Origin: Streptomyces nitrosporeus
GTDB lineage: Bacteria > Actinomycetota > Actinomycetes > Streptomycetales > Streptomycetaceae
Direction: 5' to 3'
DNA: 64,000 bases
Assembly: GCF_008704555.1 (NCBI RefSeq)
Contig: NZ_CP023702.1
Coordinates: forward strand, 1,736,001-1,800,000
The position numbers were made by a program, and so were the translations under genes. Below the pieces are notes generated by a model. That model was not told the DNA's origin. It saw only the letters and a program-made list of their open reading frames with translations, and made no database searches. Below, in pieces: positions 17,729 through 24,281 of the stretch. Positions within the stretch are counted from its first letter, which is position 1. Every line of letters starts with the position of its first letter.

Positions 17729-18085
17729 ATGTCGAAGCCTGACGAACTGCTCGTCGACGTCGCCGCCATGGTGGAGTCCGGGCACAGCAATCAGATGTCC
17801 TTGACCGTCGTGACCGGTGGGAGCGTCATCACCGGGCGACTGGCCCCCGAAGCCGTGTGGAGGCAGCGGGTGTCGGAGGTCCTGACGGACTCCGCCCGCC
17901 TGGGCGAGTTCGCCGACATCTTCACCGCCACCGACGGCCCCGAGGACGGCCCTCCCACGCATCTCCACTTCCATGTCGCCCGCATCCTCCAGGGGACGGT
18001 GGGCATTCCGGAGACCGGCGGGATGTACCGGGTCTCCATCGAGGACGTCACCGCCTGGACCGTGGGCGACTTCAGCTACCACTGA
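17729..18085 (+). CDS. Conserved hypothetical protein, 118 aa
   Basis: Not firmly recognised. It reads MSKPDELLVDVAAMVESGHS and then a beta-rich core (MSLTVVTGGSVITGRL; THLHFHVARILQG; MYRVSIEDVTAWTVGDFSYH). The pattern of a small beta-sandwich with a G-x-I-x-G turn is reminiscent of the GvpU-like gas-vesicle accessory family, but no other gvp gene is nearby, so this is a weak suggestion. There are no membrane segments or signal peptide. The upstream sequence GTGAATAGAATCGGCT could contain a -10 element. The ribosome-binding site is poor, so a leaderless or near-leaderless start at ATG 17729 is possible. Confidence 0.7.
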   Translation: MSKPDELLVDVAAMVESGHSNQMSLTVVTGGSVITGRLAPEAVWRQRVSEVLTDSARLGEFADIFTATDGPEDGPPTHLHFHVARILQGTVGIPETGGMYRVSIEDVTAWTVGDFSYH

Positions 18086-18087
18086 TA

Positions 18088-18116
18088 CCGGCGCACCGGC
18101 GGGCGCGGTGCGCCGG
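18088..18116 (+). terminator. Terminator after the 118-aa gene
   Basis: 10-bp perfect stem CCGGCGCACC with its complement and a 9-nt loop, starting 3 bp after the stop codon. Confidence 0.65.
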
Positions 18117-18195
18117 CCGGTGCGCCGCGCCGCCTCGCGTCACGGAAACGAACCCGAGCGAAAACCGAGAAAAAGAGAACACGATACGGCTGGGC

Positions 18196-18240
18196 CGTAC
18201 CCGTGCCCGGCCGCAGGAAAAGCGACCGGGCACGGGTACG
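18196..18240. other. Long hairpin downstream of cspA
   Basis: A perfect 15-bp stem (CGTACCCGTGCCCGG with its complement) and a 15-nt A-rich loop. It lies in a 350-bp gap with unusually many A-runs between the convergent 118-aa gene and cspA. Confidence 0.6.
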
Positions 18241-18259
18241 TATCTCCGGAACGGGGCAC

Positions 18260-18287
18260 AAAAAAATCCCGCGCCAGGGCGCGGGGA
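18260..18287 (-). terminator. Canonical intrinsic terminator with a 7-U run, minus strand
   Basis: On the minus strand, CCCGCGCC pairs with GGCGCGGG around a tiny loop and is followed at once by an A and then seven T. This is an orthodox Rho-independent terminator, rare in this genus. It lies 200 bp beyond the cspA stop, so it ends either cspA read-through or a separate small RNA. Confidence 0.7.
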
Positions 18288-18433
18288 CCGGAGACAGGGC
18301 CGGAAACCCGGGATGCGGCAGGGCCGGTACCCGATATCACGAAGAACCGGATCAGCGGACCGGAACAGGAAAGGACGGGGCCAAAAAAGCCGGGTCCGGG
18401 ATTTCACCGAAGGGCCGACCTCGGCCCGGACGG

Positions 18434-18472
18434 CGCCGGGGCCCGCACCTTCAGGAGGTGCGGGCCCCGGCG
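18434..18472 (-). terminator. Terminator of the cold-shock gene
   Basis: Perfect 17-bp stem (CGCCGGGGCCCGCACCT with its complement) and a 5-nt loop, 13 bp past the cspA stop. No U-run. Confidence 0.85.
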
Positions 18473-18485
18473 CGTGGGCGCGAGA

Positions 18486-18689
18486 TCAGGCGGGAACGAT
18501 GTTCTCGGCCGTCGGGCCCTTCTGGCCCTGCGCGATGTCGAAGTTCACCTTCTGGCCTTCCTGCAGCTCACGGAAGCCCTGGGCGGCGATGTTCGAGTAG
18601 TGGGCGAACACGTCGGCGCCGCCACCGTCCTGCTCGATGAAGCCGAAGCCCTTTTCCGCGTTGAACCACTTCACGGTGCCAGATGCCAT
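18486..18689 (-). CDS. Cold-shock protein (CspA family)
   Basis: A 67-residue single-strand nucleic-acid chaperone made of one cold-shock domain. RNP1 is KGFGFIEQ (residues 13-20) and RNP2 is VFAHYSNI (about 27-34); the protein begins [17 protein letters not shown], which is invariant in Streptomyces Csp proteins. Start ATG 18689 follows GAAGGAGA. A long leader (about 120 nt) with a hairpin and a good promoter lies upstream, and a strong terminator follows. Streptomyces genomes hold several copies, so the precise paralogue (CspA, SC7.0 or other) is not assigned. Confidence 0.96.
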   Translation of the reverse strand: MASGTVKWFNAEKGFGFIEQDGGGADVFAHYSNIAAQGFRELQEGQKVNFDIAQGQKGPTAENIVPA

Positions 18690-18793
18690 GTCTGTCTCCT
18701 TCGGGGTGATACCCGGAGCCCACACCGTGTGGCCTCCGGTTGTCGCACGCCGTTCACCCCGACCGGCCGATGACCGGAAATACTTGAATGCGG

Positions 18794-18816
18794 TCCGAGG
18801 TGGTTGCCACCTCGGA
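18794..18816 (-). promoter_or_regulatory. Hairpin at the 5' end of the cold-shock mRNA leader
   Basis: TCCGAGGTGG-ttg-CCACCTCGGA, a perfect 10-bp stem with a 3-nt loop, overlapping or immediately after the predicted transcription start. It could stabilise the mRNA or act in temperature-dependent expression. Confidence 0.5.
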
Positions 18817-18818
18817 GA

Positions 18819-18847
18819 CACCTACGTTTTGGGATCCACAACTGCAA
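18819..18847 (-). promoter_or_regulatory. Predicted promoter of the cold-shock gene
   Basis: On the minus strand, TTGCAG (18847-18842), 17 bp, then TAGGTG (18824-18819). This is a good HrdB-type pair and gives a leader of about 120 nt, typical for csp transcripts. Confidence 0.55.
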
Positions 18848-19127
18848 CTGACTTCGACAGTAGCACGGTGGCGACCGCACGGAATGATCCGGAATTCCGA
18901 ACGACCCACCGGCGGAGATTCCCTCGCCGCACCCCTTCGTTATTTCTCACTCCGCGGGAACACATATCGACGCGCCGGAGAAGAAGCATTTCGGGGTGGC
19001 GCCCACCGGACCGGGACACCCCCACGGCTCCACCGGCCGGCCACGAGCCGGCGGAGGGCGGGCGTCCGGGGCGTTTCGGATACCCGCCCCGCCTTCACGG
19101 GCACCGGCACCGCACCCCTTGCTCGAC

Positions 19128-19154
19128 CTATCGCTTATCGATAGCTTTCTATCG
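19128..19154. promoter_or_regulatory. Three-part CTATCG operator of the DUF2975/XRE pair
   Basis: CTATCG (19128-19133), its complement CGATAG (19139-19144) and CTATCG again (19149-19154) alternate in orientation with 5- and 4-bp spacers. They form two overlapping inverted repeats 23-50 bp before the DUF2975 gene. The XRE repressor encoded by the second gene is the obvious candidate ligand. Confidence 0.55.
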
Positions 19155-19176
19155 TTGGACGATCGAGGGAGAGATG

Positions 19177-19674
19177 ATGGGACGCATGACCGTGCTCGCC
19201 CTGCGGGCGGTACTCGCGGCACTGCTCATGGGCTCGGTATTCGTACAGGCCGTGATGGTGCCGCTGCTGGCCATGGATCTGGGTGACCTCGCCGCGGATC
19301 ACGCGTATCTGCGGACCCCGCTGCTCACGATCGTCGTCCTGGGCTTCGTGACGGTCGAGATCGTCCTGGTCTGCGTATGGCGGCTGGTGACGATGGTCCG
19401 GCGCGGGACGGTCTTCTCGCACGCCGCCTTCCGCCATGTGCACGTGGTGATCGGCGCTGTCGTGGCGGCCGCCCTGCTGGTCCTCGCCCTCGCGGTCCTC
19501 CTGGCCCCCGGCGAAGCCGTGGCCCCGGGCGTGGTGCTCCTGGTCTGCGGGGCGGCCGTCGCCGTCCTCGGTGTGGCGCTCGTCGTGCTCGTGCTGCGGA
19601 TGCTGCTCGCCCAGGCCGTCGCACGTGACGTCGAGGCGGCGCGGATGCGGGCCGAACTGGACGTGGTGATCTGA
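19177..19674 (+). CDS. DUF2975 family membrane protein
   Basis: A 165-residue protein with four predicted membrane helices (about 8-28, 45-68, 85-108, 115-140), fitting the DUF2975 family of small membrane proteins. These are nearly always paired with a tiny XRE regulator of the YozG type, as here. Start is the second of two adjacent ATGs (19177), which has better spacing from GAGGGAG; 19174 is possible. The stop overlaps the next start (TGATG), so the pair is coupled. Its function is unknown; a sensor or anti-regulator role for the DNA-binding partner is inference. Confidence 0.85.
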   Translation: MGRMTVLALRAVLAALLMGSVFVQAVMVPLLAMDLGDLAADHAYLRTPLLTIVVLGFVTVEIVLVCVWRLVTMVRRGTVFSHAAFRHVHVVIGAVVAAALLVLALAVLLAPGEAVAPGVVLLVCGAAVAVLGVALVVLVLRMLLAQAVARDVEAARMRAELDVVI

Positions 19675-19892
19675 TGCCGATCGTCGTCGGCATCGATGTG
19701 ATGCTCGCGAAGCGGAAGATGTCCGTGGGCGAGCTCGCGGAACGGGTCGGGATCACCCCCGCCAACCTCGCGGTGCTCAAGAACGGACGGGCGAAGGCGG
19801 TCCGCTTCGCGACACTCGCGGCGCTGTGCGAGGCGCTCGACTGCCAGCCGGGAGACCTGCTGCGGTGGGAGGCGGCCGAGGAGGAGGGGTGA
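19674..19892 (+). CDS. XRE-family DNA-binding protein (YozG-like)
   Basis: A 72-residue Cro/CI-type helix-turn-helix protein, essentially one HTH domain. MSVGELAERVGITPANLAVLKNGRAKAVRF (helix 2-turn-helix 3 at GITPANLAVLKN) and the C-terminal ALDCQPGDLLRWE are the YozG/Cro-C1 signature. It is translated from an ATG overlapping the DUF2975 stop. As the partner of DUF2975 it probably autoregulates through the CTATCG repeats upstream of the pair. Confidence 0.9.
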   Translation: MPIVVGIDVMLAKRKMSVGELAERVGITPANLAVLKNGRAKAVRFATLAALCEALDCQPGDLLRWEAAEEEG

Positions 19893-19930
19893 CCGGCCGG
19901 CCGCCGTGGACGCCGGGCCGCCCCGGAGCC

Positions 19931-19964
19931 CCGCGCCCGGCCCGTGCCGGGGGGCCGGGCGCGG
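19931..19964. terminator. Convergent terminator between the XRE gene and the M23 peptidase gene
   Basis: Perfect 13-bp stem CCGCGCCCGGCCC with its complement and an 8-nt loop, 38 bp after the XRE stop. Confidence 0.75.
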
Positions 19965-20027
19965 GACGGGGAGCCGGTGCGGGACGGGGGCCGGGCGTGG
20001 GACGGGGCCCGGTGCGGACCGCGTCGC

Positions 20028-20792
20028 TCAGAGCTGGACGCCGTGCGAACGGAGGTAGGCGACCGGGTCCATGTCGGAGCCGTAGTCCGGGGTCGTACGG
20101 GCCTCGAAGTGCAGGTGCGGGCCCGTGGAGTTGCCGGTGGAGCCGGAGAGGCCGATCTGCCGGCCCGCGGCGACGCTCTGGCCGACGGACACGTCGATCG
20201 AGGAGAGGTGTCCGTACTGGGTGTAGGTGCCGTCCGTCATCCGGAGCACGACGTTGTTGCCGTACGCGCCTCCCCATCCGGCTTCGACGACCGTGCCGGC
20301 GCCCACCGCGACGACGGAGCTGCCGGACGCGGCGCGGAAGTCCACGCCCGAGTGGCTGCCGGAGGACCAGAGGGAGCCCCCGGACCTGTAGCCGGTGGTG
20401 ACGTACGAGCCGGCGACCGGGAGGCGGAAGGCGTTGAGCCGGGCGCGTTCGGCGGCACGGGCGGCGCGGGCCTCGGCCTCGCGGGCCTCCTCGGCGCGCG
20501 CCTCGGCCCTGCGCTCGGCCTCCGCCTGGGCCTCCGCCTTCGCGGCGAGCTCGGCCTGGCGCAGCTGGGCCTCGGCCTGGGCGTCGATCCGGTCGGCGAG
20601 GGTGCTGCCCATCGAGACGGCCTGGGTCAGTCCGGTGCCCCCCGCCGGGGCCGCTTCCGCGGCGAGGGCCGGGGAGGCTGCGGCGCCGACGACGCCGGCG
20701 GCGGCCAGGACCGCGACACCGGCGGCCCGGGTGCTCCTGCGGGCCGGACGGCTCGGGGCACGGTGCTTCCCGGTGGCACGGGTGAACGCCAT
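20028..20792 (-). CDS. Secreted M23-family peptidase (LytM-type cell-wall hydrolase)
   Basis: A 254-residue exported peptidoglycan endopeptidase. Residues 1-45 are a signal peptide (basic RATGKHRAPSRPARR, hydrophobic AGVAVLAAAGVVGAAAS, cleavage after ALA). Residues about 65-120 are an Ala/Glu/Arg coiled coil. The C-terminal 130 residues are the LytM domain with Zn ligands in HSGVDF and HLHFEA and the catalytic YGHLSS. Cell-wall hydrolases of this kind are classic targets of the cyclic-di-AMP riboswitch, and one lies directly upstream. Start is the ATG at 20790-20792; the purine-rich AAGGAAAGGAA site is somewhat distant. Confidence 0.93.
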   Translation of the reverse strand: MAFTRATGKHRAPSRPARRSTRAAGVAVLAAAGVVGAAASPALAAEAAPAGGTGLTQAVSMGSTLADRIDAQAEAQLRQAELAAKAEAQAEAERRAEARAEEAREAEARAARAAERARLNAFRLPVAGSYVTTGYRSGGSLWSSGSHSGVDFRAASGSSVVAVGAGTVVEAGWGGAYGNNVVLRMTDGTYTQYGHLSSIDVSVGQSVAAGRQIGLSGSTGNSTGPHLHFEARTTPDYGSDMDPVAYLRSHGVQL

Positions 20793-20818
20793 GGAGGGGC
20801 GGTTCCTTTCCTTCCTTC

Positions 20819-20965
20819 TCGCCTACCGGGTTAGCTGACGGGTTCGGAGCAGGAAGGTCTCCTACGGGCACCTGGGCCCTCGCGGGGCCCGGACGTCCGA
20901 TTCACCCCAGGGACACGGTGGGTCCCCGGCTCCCCTGGCTCGCGCCTGACGGGGACTCGGCGATG
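20819..20965 (-). promoter_or_regulatory. Cyclic-di-AMP riboswitch (ydaO/yuaA type)
   Basis: The minus strand upstream of the M23 peptidase contains the conserved blocks of the ydaO aptamer in order: AGCCGGGGACCCA, then CTGGGGTGAATC, a variable GC hairpin, GTAGGAGACCTTCCTGCTCC, and the 3' block CGAACCCGTCAGCTAACC ending GGTAGGCG. In Streptomyces such elements turn off cell-wall hydrolase genes (rpfA and others) when c-di-AMP is high. The 5' limit is approximate. Confidence 0.9.
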
Positions 20966-21014
20966 GCTGCCCGGCGCCGCGGATGCGGCATACGTCCGGC
21001 GGACAGCCGAGCCG

Positions 21015-21044
21015 ACGCTAGGCGGGAGGGCTTTCGATCACCAA
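21015..21044 (-). promoter_or_regulatory. Predicted promoter of the riboswitch/M23 transcript
   Basis: On the minus strand TTGGTG (21044-21039), 18 bp, TAGCGT (21020-21015). The start would fall near 21008, just ahead of the aptamer. Confidence 0.45.
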
Positions 21045-21126
21045 GCGGACAGGCCCTTTTGTCGGACATCCCACAGGGCATACCCCCTCTTTCGGACCAT
21101 TCCGGGCGTGGGGTGGCGTGGGTACG

Positions 21127-21168
21127 CCAGGGGCCCCGGCGAGCGCTTCCGCTCGCCGGGGCCCCTGG
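21127..21168 (-). terminator. Terminator of the M16 peptidase operon
   Basis: A perfect 19-bp stem (CCAGGGGCCCCGGCGAGCG with its complement) and a 4-nt loop, 20 bp past the stop of the second M16 gene. Confidence 0.85.
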
Positions 21169-21189
21169 GAGGAGGACGGTGACCGTCCG

Positions 21190-22602
21190 TCAGCCGTTGA
21201 CGACCGTCACCTCTCCGATGCCCAGTTCCCGCACCGGGCCGGCGATCCGGGCGGCGTCCCCGACCAGCACGGTGACGAGCCGGTCCACCGGGAAGGCGTT
21301 CACCACGGCGGCGGTCGCCTCGACCGTGCCGGTCTCGGCCAGGCGCGCGTACAGGTGGGCCTGGTAGTCGTCCGGGAGGTGCTGCTCCACCTGGTCGGCC
21401 AGGGTCGCCGCGACGGAGGCGGCGGTCTCGAACTTCAGCGGGGCGACGCCCACGAGGTTCTGCACCGCGGTCTCCCGCTCGGCGTCGGTGAGCCCTTCCG
21501 CCGCCAGCGTCCGCAGGACCTTCCACAGGTCCTCCAGCGCGGGGCCGGTGGACTCGGTGTCCACCGAGCCGCTGATGGCCAGCATCGCTGCTCCGGTCGC
21601 CCCGGCGGCGGAGCCGGGCGCGGTGGAGCGCAGCACCTGGGCGAAGGCCCGGACGCCGTAGGTGTAGCCCTTCTCCTCACGCAGGACCCGGTCCAGCCGT
21701 GAGGTGAGGGTTCCGCCCAGGCAGTAGGTGCCGAGGACCTGGGCCGGCCAGACGCTGTCGTGGCGGTCGGCGCCGATCCGGCCGATCAGCAGCTGGGTCT
21801 GCACGGCTCCGGGGCGGTCGACGACGATCACCCGGCCGGTGTCGTCCGCGGTGATCGGGGGGACCGGACGGGCCTGGGCGGTGTTCCCGGACCAGTCGCC
21901 GAGAGTACCGGCGAGCAGGGCGTCCAGATCGACGCCGGTGAGGTCGCCGACGATCACCGCGGTGGCGGTGGACGGCCGCACATGGGCGTCGTAGAAGGCC
22001 CGTACGGCGGCCGCGTCGATGCTCCGCACGGTCTCCTCGGTGCCCTGGCGGGGCCGGGACATCCGCGCGGTGGCCGGGAAGAGCTCCCTGGAGAGCTGCT
22101 TGGCGGCACGCCGGGCCGGATTGGCCTGCTCGTGCGGGATCTCGTCCAGGCGGTTGCCGACCAGGCGCTCCACCTCGTCCTCCGCGAAGGCGGGGGCCCG
22201 CAGCGCCTCGGCGACCAGGCCCAGCGCCTTGGCCAGCCGGGAGACCGGGACCTCCAGCGAGACCCGTACACCCGGGTGGTCGGCGTGGGCGTCGAGGGTG
22301 GCGCCGCACCGTTCCAGTTCGGCGGCGAACTCCTCGGCGGAGCGCTTGTCGGTGCCCTCCGACAGTGCGCGCGCCATGATCGTGGCCACACCGTCCAGGC
22401 CCTCGGGCTCGGCGTCCAGCGGTGCCTGGAGGAAGATCTCCACGGCGACGACCTGCTGGCCGGGCCGGTGGCAGCGCAGCACGGTCAGGCCGTTGGGCAG
22501 GGCGCCCCGGTCGGGCGCCGGGAAGGCCCAGGGCCGGGCCTCGCCCGCGGTCGGCTGCGGGTGGTACTCCATCGCTACTCCCGTCACGGCGGCGTCGGTC
22601 AC
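21190..22602 (-). CDS. M16-family peptidase homologue, HxxEH-less subunit
   Basis: A 470-residue member of the pitrilysin/processing-peptidase family. Where the active partner has HLFEH, this chain reads VATIMARALSEGTDKR, with no HxxEH zinc site. It keeps the R/Y substrate-binding segment EEKGYTYGVRAFAQ (about 325) typical of the second subunit. It is therefore predicted to be the non-catalytic partner of a heteromeric peptidase, like alpha-MPP or PqqF-type pairs. Its GTG start overlaps the stop of the active subunit by 4 bp (GTGA), which supports a 1:1 complex. No signal peptide. Confidence 0.9.
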   Translation of the reverse strand: MTDAAVTGVAMEYHPQPTAGEARPWAFPAPDRGALPNGLTVLRCHRPGQQVVAVEIFLQAPLDAEPEGLDGVATIMARALSEGTDKRSAEEFAAELERCGATLDAHADHPGVRVSLEVPVSRLAKALGLVAEALRAPAFAEDEVERLVGNRLDEIPHEQANPARRAAKQLSRELFPATARMSRPRQGTEETVRSIDAAAVRAFYDAHVRPSTATAVIVGDLTGVDLDALLAGTLGDWSGNTAQARPVPPITADDTGRVIVVDRPGAVQTQLLIGRIGADRHDSVWPAQVLGTYCLGGTLTSRLDRVLREEKGYTYGVRAFAQVLRSTAPGSAAGATGAAMLAISGSVDTESTGPALEDLWKVLRTLAAEGLTDAERETAVQNLVGVAPLKFETAASVAATLADQVEQHLPDDYQAHLYARLAETGTVEATAAVVNAFPVDRLVTVLVGDAARIAGPVRELGIGEVTVVNG

Positions 22603-23969
22603 TTGTCCGCCCCCTCGTGCGCGTCGGTGCCGGCGTCCTGTGCCGCCGCGTCGCTGTCGTCGGCCGGTTCGACCGGTTCGTAGACCAGCACCGCCCTGTT
22701 GTCCGGGCGCAGCCGCTCCTGGGCGACCGCCCTGACCTCCTCGGCCGTCACGTCCAGCACCCGCCCCACGGCGGTGAGGGCGAGCTGGGGGTCGCCGAAG
22801 AGGACGGCGTAGCGGCACAGTTCGTCGGCGCGGCCCGCGACCGTGCCGAGCCGGTCCAGCCACTCGCGTTCCAGCTGGGCCTGGGCGCGTTCCATCTCCT
22901 CGGGGGTGGGGCCTTCGGCGGCGAAGCGCGTCAGCTCGTCGTCGACGGCCGCCTCGATCCGCTCCACCTCGACCCCGCCGGACGTCTTGACGTCCAGCCA
23001 GCCCAGCGAGGGCGCGCCGGCGAGCCTGAGCAGTCCGAAGCCCGCGGCGACCGCCGTACGGTCGCGGCGGACCAGGCGGTTGTGCAGGCGGGAGGACTCC
23101 CCGCCGCCGAGCACGGTCAGCGCGAGGTCGGCTGCGTCGCACGCGCGGGTGCCGTCGTGCGGGAGGCGGTAGGCGGCCATCAGGGCGCGGGCCGGCACCT
23201 CCTCGTGGACGACCTCGCGCAGCTGCCCGCCGATGACGTCGGGGAGCGTGCCGTCACGCGGCGGCTGCTTGCCGTCGTGGGAGGGGATGGAGCCGAAGTA
23301 CTTCTCGATCCAGGCGAGCGTCTGCTCCGGGTCGATGTCGCCGACGACGGAGAGCACCGCGTTGTTGGGGGCGTAGTACGTACGGAAGAAGGTGCGCGCG
23401 TCCTCGAGGGTCGCGGCGTCCAGATCGGCCATCGAGCCGATCGGGGTGTGGTGGTAGGGGTGGCCCTCCGGGTACGCCAGCGCCGTGAGCCTCTCGAAGG
23501 CGGTGCCGTAGGGGACGTTGTCGTAGCGCTGGCGGCGTTCGTTCTTCACGACGTCACGCTGGTTCTCCATCGACTCCTCGTCGAGCGCGGCGAGCAGTGA
23601 GCCCATCCGGTCGGCTTCGAGCCACAGGGCCAGCTCCAGCTGGTGCGCGGGCATCGTCTCGAAGTAGTTGGTGCGCTCGAAGCTGGTGGTGCCGTTGAGC
23701 GAGCCGCCGGCGCCCTGCACCAGCTCGAAGTGCCCGTTCCCCTTGACCTGGCCGGAGCCCTGGAACATCAGGTGCTCGAAGAGGTGAGCCAGACCGGTGC
23801 GGCCCTTGACCTCGTGGCGGGAACCGACGTCGTACCAGAGGCAGACGGCGGCGACGGGGGTCAGATGGTCCTCCGAGAGCACCACGCGCAGGCCGTTGGC
23901 CAGGCGGTGCTCGGTCGCCGTCAAACCGCCGGAACCGGCCTGGGCTGTGGCCGTGTGACCCATGGGCAT
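22599..23969 (-). CDS. M16-family zinc metallopeptidase, catalytic subunit
   Basis: A 456-residue inverzincin. The zinc site HLFEH is at about residues 64-68 (GRTGLAHLFEHLMFQGS), with the third ligand Glu in the helix near NQRDVVKNERRQ (about 140). The N-terminal barrel begins NGLRVVLSEDH. It has a Glu/Asp-rich C-terminal tail. Start ATG 23969 (MPMGHTATAQ) follows GAAGGGAC. The longer open frame to 24029 has no site. Together with the downstream HxxEH-less gene it forms a typical actinobacterial M16 pair; the substrate is unknown. Confidence 0.93.
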   Translation of the reverse strand: MPMGHTATAQAGSGGLTATEHRLANGLRVVLSEDHLTPVAAVCLWYDVGSRHEVKGRTGLAHLFEHLMFQGSGQVKGNGHFELVQGAGGSLNGTTSFERTNYFETMPAHQLELALWLEADRMGSLLAALDEESMENQRDVVKNERRQRYDNVPYGTAFERLTALAYPEGHPYHHTPIGSMADLDAATLEDARTFFRTYYAPNNAVLSVVGDIDPEQTLAWIEKYFGSIPSHDGKQPPRDGTLPDVIGGQLREVVHEEVPARALMAAYRLPHDGTRACDAADLALTVLGGGESSRLHNRLVRRDRTAVAAGFGLLRLAGAPSLGWLDVKTSGGVEVERIEAAVDDELTRFAAEGPTPEEMERAQAQLEREWLDRLGTVAGRADELCRYAVLFGDPQLALTAVGRVLDVTAEEVRAVAQERLRPDNRAVLVYEPVEPADDSDAAAQDAGTDAHEGADK

Positions 23970-24281
23970 GTACGTCCCTTCGATCGGTACAGGATTTCCT
24001 GCCGGACCTGCCACTGTAAGCAAGCGCACGGGTACCTGGCGAAGTTCCCGTCAGGTGAATGTTGTCGTGGATACGGCCGTGGGGGGCCGCGCGCGGGGGC
24101 GGGGGTCTGCGCGGCGAAGGGCCCGGGGGTGATCGCGGAGGGGCTCTCCGGGCGGGCCGCGGCACGCGTCCTCGCCCGCTTCGGACGGGTCGAGGTCGGG
24201 GTTGTCAGTCGGGCGGTCCACAATGGTCGGCGTCAGAACCTGAGGTTGCCCGACAGAATCTGTGAAGGAGTCGCAGCCGCG
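23970..24281. other. Divergent promoter region of the M16 operon and parC
   Basis: About 310 bp without a gene. The two ends are less GC-rich (TTGCTTACAGTGG read on the minus strand near 24022; CACAATGG near 24219 on the plus strand), and these are the likely promoter zones. No decisive -35/-10 pairs. Confidence 0.45.

Noticed and set aside
18486..18821. A longer 111-residue version of the cold-shock protein
   Set aside because: The extra N-terminus spans the promoter and hairpin; the universal start MASGTVKWF at 18689 has a strong ribosome-binding site.
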